A stretch of 64,000 nt of DNA from contig NC_083646.1 of the NCBI RefSeq assembly GCF_963576545.1, positions 21,022,989 through 21,086,988 on the forward strand, written 5' to 3'. The notes beneath the pieces were generated by a model. The model saw only the letters and a program-made list of their open reading frames with translations, did not search any database and was not told the DNA's origin. Made by a program: the position numbers and the translations under genes. Positions 59,801-64,000 of the stretch are shown piece by piece. Numbering within the stretch: the stretch's first letter is position 1; each line of letters starts with the position of its first letter. The stretch is from Limanda limanda. Lineage: Eukaryota; Chordata; Actinopteri; Pleuronectiformes; Pleuronectidae.

Positions 59801-62588
59801 CACTCTCAGGAGGTAGCAGGCAGCACTGGGGAAATCCTCGCTTGAATAAACACTCCTGTCTGCTCTCATTATATCTGCACTGTAAACACATTAAAACAGA
59901 AGATCAGCACCAGTGGAGCAGGGAGGAGCTGCACCTGTGCTGTGGGTCTGTCTGTGTGACGTGTGCATTCAAAACCCTGAAAGGACATCGCAGCTTTAGC
60001 CAAATAAAAATGGTAATTCATACAATAAAGGTTATCTAGGGTTATGCTATTGCTCTACAGCCAATATTAACATTAACAGCTTTTTACTTTTTCAGCATCA
60101 TCATCATAACAGAGCACTTTTAACTAATACTTAATTTTTTCCTGTAATGCTAACCTGTACCCCAGTAGCAATATTATAACCTCTTGTATTTTAAAAAGAA
60201 ATGATGGCGGATGCTGTTTGCAACAATCCTCACCACTAACTAATGAAAAATGACATATAGCACCTGAAGGCTTTTACCTCGGAGAATGAATGGACAGCTT
60301 CATTAGATCTTGTGCTTTGTGCCCTAATTATGTCAGAGCAGTTAAAATAAAATTAGTAAACATTCAACGACTCAGTCTTGGTATCAACAGTTGAGCATTA
60401 GAATGTCAATGTACAGTCATTGTTGAAGAAAGATATTTTGACGATTTGTCTGAAGAAGACCGAATTCCTGGTGTTCACAGGGGTGAATACTCAATTAACT
60501 TTAAGAATCTCAGTTGACCTTACTTGAGTATACGAGTTTGACAACATGGATCTGTTACGTCTGGGAGGGAATAGAAAACAGTCTCCGTCACTATAAGTTA
60601 TGACAAAATGTCCATTATCCTCATGAGATACAGAATCTCAAGGTTCACCTTATCGTAAAACCAGAGATAGGACGGCAGCTTCTAACACAAAACATAAAAC
60701 ATCAAATCAAAAGCACTCCTGCAGAGGCCTAGAGACCTCTCAGGTCAACCATCTGTGAATCATTATTCAGGTCAGGTATAATGTAAGTCATACACATTTT
60801 TAAAGGTATTCATATGATTTTATTTTTAAATAAACTAAACAATCAAATAATTGCAAAATGGTCTGAATGTTAAACAACGGAACATATGAAACCAGGACAA
60901 AGCTCCAGATCCCATTAAATCTAGAAAATGTAAATAGTGTTTAAGCATAATTATGAGAGTGTTTTGGTATTTTGCAGTATCATGGAAACAGCCCCACTGA
61001 TCATTCAGTCATTTTCATTTTATTCATCAAAACAGCCATTTGTCTTTGTACCGATGATTCAACCAATATAATTTCATGTCCAGTTTTGCCTTGCTTATGA
61101 GTTCTGTGTCAACAGATGAGAATGAGAGACCGTTGTGTGTTTTCCTTCTGAAAAATTGGTTGTGTTTTCAGAGAGCAGTCTGTGAATATCAGGAGTAAAT
61201 AAGTTGATTAGTTAAATGCCAAAGCACAAACAGCCTCAATCAGTGTTTCCAACTGAGTTTCACAATGCAGAAAACCACACACCCATTAGCAGAGGAGTTA
61301 AGACTCCCTCGCCATTAATATGGCGCCTGACAAGACAAGCACCACAGAATTTAAGACCGTCCGACTTTCCAGTGATATAATCACATGTTGACTTGAAAAA
61401 GACAATTGTCCCAAACCGGCAGCTGATCACCTTTTACAATGCTTGACTGCTACTTGCCAGAAAAGGGGTGAAATTGGAGAACTGTGGGCTTTTTGTCAGA
61501 CCGTGTATAAGCTATGACTTGGAAAGGTGTGGACTGCTGGTGCTAATTACGAAGGTCTTGGATACACTTGGCAACACTGTTTTCATAGTGTGAATAAAAC
61601 AGAGTTCAGTCCAAGGTTGGGGATGTGCGGCATGCAGAGGACTTGGAGACTCTTTGAATCTGAGTGAATTTACAGAATGCAGTGAGACTGAAGTCACCAC
61701 AGCGATTCCATGCCTCAAAGAGCACATCTCTTCCCCTGAGAGGACTCGTTCAAAAGTATTTCCCAAACACTAGACAGGAGGACTGAGCCAGATATCCTTT
61801 CAATGCAGCATCACCTGCTGATATCCATTCACCTGAGGAGGGTAATTCATTCAGATGACATGAGAATCCAAACGAAGGCTGAGGCTGTGCGTCTCAGCAA
61901 CAGAGTGAATTCTATGGAGAGGGATTACCCTTTCATAGACAAGAGGGTTTAAGCATTACGCCTCCCTTCACCAAACTCTGTCTTTGAGATGGGGTTTTCT
62001 GCTGGTGCTGCTTTGAAAGTAAAGTACAGATCTAATAAGCTCAATATTGAGCCTGACTTGAGAGTGGCGGCATCAATTCTGCGTTCCTGTTTTGACAAGC
62101 TGAGTAAAGCAGGCTCACTGCGCCCACTGGTGATGGACGGGATCGATGCTTTCACAAACTGATTGCTCTCTTGCAAAGTGTTGCCCTTTAAATGGTTGTT
62201 GCAAGTTGAGTTCACATCTTTTTTTTCTCAGGTTGTTTTGCAGTTGTGATGTAGAACGCATATTTTAATTTATCTGAGAACTAAATGTCCTGCATATTAA
62301 CATAAATGTTTTACGATGCATTTTTCCGACATAATGCAGAAAAGATGCACAAATGATGACGAAACTGAGGCAGACCGAGTAGCTTTTAAGCTTTAACGGG
62401 TATTTGCAAAGGCCTGGTGTTGATGGATGGTCCAGCCGAGCACACAGAGGTCACTTTGTTTCTTGGAAAATGAAAACCCTGTCTTAATGGATCTCTAACC
62501 CTAAATCAAAAGGCTTCAAAAGACTATCCCTACCCCCAACTTCAAAGTCAGGTTAGAAATCATGTCCTCATGTAGAAGGTCTAAAGCA
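56834..62588. other. No gene recognised
   Basis: Almost 6 kb without a nameable feature. All open frames are short and motif-free. 57660-57960 and 59690-60000 are less AT-biased and could be checked for conservation. Confidence 0.5.
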
Positions 62589-62623
62589 GCACACACAAAC
62601 ACACGCACACGCACACACACACA
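62589..62623. repeat. Imperfect (CA)n microsatellite
   Basis: CA units interrupted by AA and CG steps. Confidence 0.9.
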
Positions 62624-64000
62624 AGAACACATCCCTCTAGAAGCATAATTGTGCAGCAGCAGATGCTGCAGTCACTGGGAGCAGCAAGTCATTAGCGGTG
62701 GCAGTGAGGTCATGTGTTCACCTGATGCATGTTGTTTGAGAACAGAGGGTTTGGAGAGTTCAGCCCCTGTCTGTAGAGATGTTAAGGGCTCTATTGATTT
62801 GTCTTTTGGTTCATCAGCATGCTGCCTTTTAAACAACATTTCCCGTGGGAAGCCACCTCTCTTTGTCTCATGTGCTGAGGGGTGAGATGGAATGCTTACA
62901 CTAGATTATCTGCGATTGCATAGTACATTATCTTGGACTACGCTTTTCCAAAATAACTTTCTTTTTGTCTGTGCAGCTACAATATATCTTTTTCAGATCA
63001 AACATACACATGTGAATTGTATGTGTGCAAGGTTAATTCCTGGACCAGCAGGAAACAGGTAAGGACAGTGCCCTTGAAAAAAACCTTGACATATAAGATT
63101 GGTTCACAAATTGTACAGTGTCATTTTTAAAAGGGTTCAGTAAAATATCTAACAGCTGGCAATTGTCATCCTCCACAAACACTTACTCTGGAATCAAGTC
63201 AAAATAAACCAATGTGTGCGCGTTCATGCTATTGAAGGAACATGTCAATCAGTGCAACAGTTCATCAGTGTGTTAATAGTTTGTAGACGACGTGTTGATG
63301 TGAGGCACTGAGGAATAAGATAATTACAGATTACCAGTAGACCGTGACCTTTGACTTGTAATGCCAGATTGCTCCGACGCTACAATTGAACTCCAACGCT
63401 CGCAAGCATTTTAAGTTCTCTTCTGACAAATCATTCCTGCCTGTAACACAGTACCTTGCTGGTTCATGCAGTGTTGCATAGTAGAAAGCAAATACACTCT
63501 TTCACAGCTTTGACTTTTTTAGTAAAACAAGCCTGCATCTATTTTATTGGACCTTTTTTCTCCTTTTCTTTACATCCCAACCAATTGGTGCAACAGTTCT
63601 ATTAAAATGGATGAGGGAGCTGTATTTCTTTCACGCATCGATCTGAACACAGCCAGAGTGTGATCAGGACCTGTATTTATCAATCATCTCTCAGAATCCT
63701 GACTAGAGAGTGCACAGAAAATGATTCCAGCACTGAAAGTACTCCTGACCCAGAATAGGACCCGAGAATTATTTATGAAATATCTTACACTAACAGCAGG
63801 GAGAGGAATAACTCTGAGGCGAATAAAGTGGCTATTTTATGACACTCAGAGCTGCCAAGTCGAATTTATGATGACATGATGTAATATTTCTGACAGTTGC
63901 AGTTTGAAATATTAAACAGAGGTAAAATTAGAAACACTACTTATTAAACCATTTTGATGTGTAGGGGATTTTTTTGTATGGGCAACTAACTTATACCATA
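62624..64000. other. No gene recognised
   Basis: AT-rich to the right edge; a 78-codon frame at 62649-62885 has no motif. Confidence 0.5.

Overview
The window reads as nuclear DNA of a ray-finned fish, probably a teleost, with very little host protein-coding sequence. This rests on the repeats. There are LINE reverse transcriptases of the type common in fish (two L2-like copies ending in short TTGA-type tails), two families of Tc1-like DNA transposons, a tRNA-derived SINE carrying a conserved ...CCTGAGCAAGGCACC... module, a fish-type MITE end, many TG/CA and TA microsatellites, and a broken copy of a SAMD3-like gene family that is expanded in fish. I cannot name the species. Family names are from memory of these protein and repeat families; no database was searched.

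Layout. 1-1466: 3' end of an L2-like LINE. 1.5-10.7 kb: mostly unrecognised AT-rich DNA with a TG/AG microsatellite, a possible transposon-derived promoter/exon at 4.2 kb and a SINE at 7.8 kb. 10.7-14.9 kb: a 630-bp non-autonomous DNA transposon, a C-rich stretch, a dispersed-type repeat, a badly decayed LINE and a second SINE copy. 17.3-17.9 kb: a long purine-rich stretch. 18.8-29.6 kb is the densest part: a promoter-like repeat fragment, a CpG-rich 551-bp transposon with perfect ends, an L2-like LINE, a CpG-rich putative exon, a truncated Tc1, the SAMD3-like pseudogene, one copy of a duplicated 300-bp block, an internally deleted Tc1 with both ends, a SAP-like peptide and the second copy of the block. 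32-38 kb: a MITE end, a possible SINE and a reverse-strand endonuclease/RT LINE with a large internal deletion. 38.1-41.3 kb: an imperfect tandem duplication in which the left copy has lost two segments. 41.3-64 kb: mostly unrecognised, with microsatellites, a short GATA-containing octamer array, one good candidate exon (51.58 kb, reverse strand), a foldback element with AT-rich flanks (52.6-53.4 kb) and a few stretches that might be conserved non-coding DNA.

No intact protein-coding gene is evident. Every recognisable coding sequence is broken by stops, frameshifts, truncation or deletion, so nothing here makes a working pathway. The most economical reading is an intergenic region, or the inside of a very large intron (the 51.58-kb exon would favour a reverse-strand gene), filled by several waves of transposons. 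I found no CRISPR array, operon, rRNA or functional tRNA gene. No new biological system is demonstrated. The most useful leads are the asymmetric tandem duplication, the two MITE families, the foldback element, the SAMD3-like relic and the unassigned exon.
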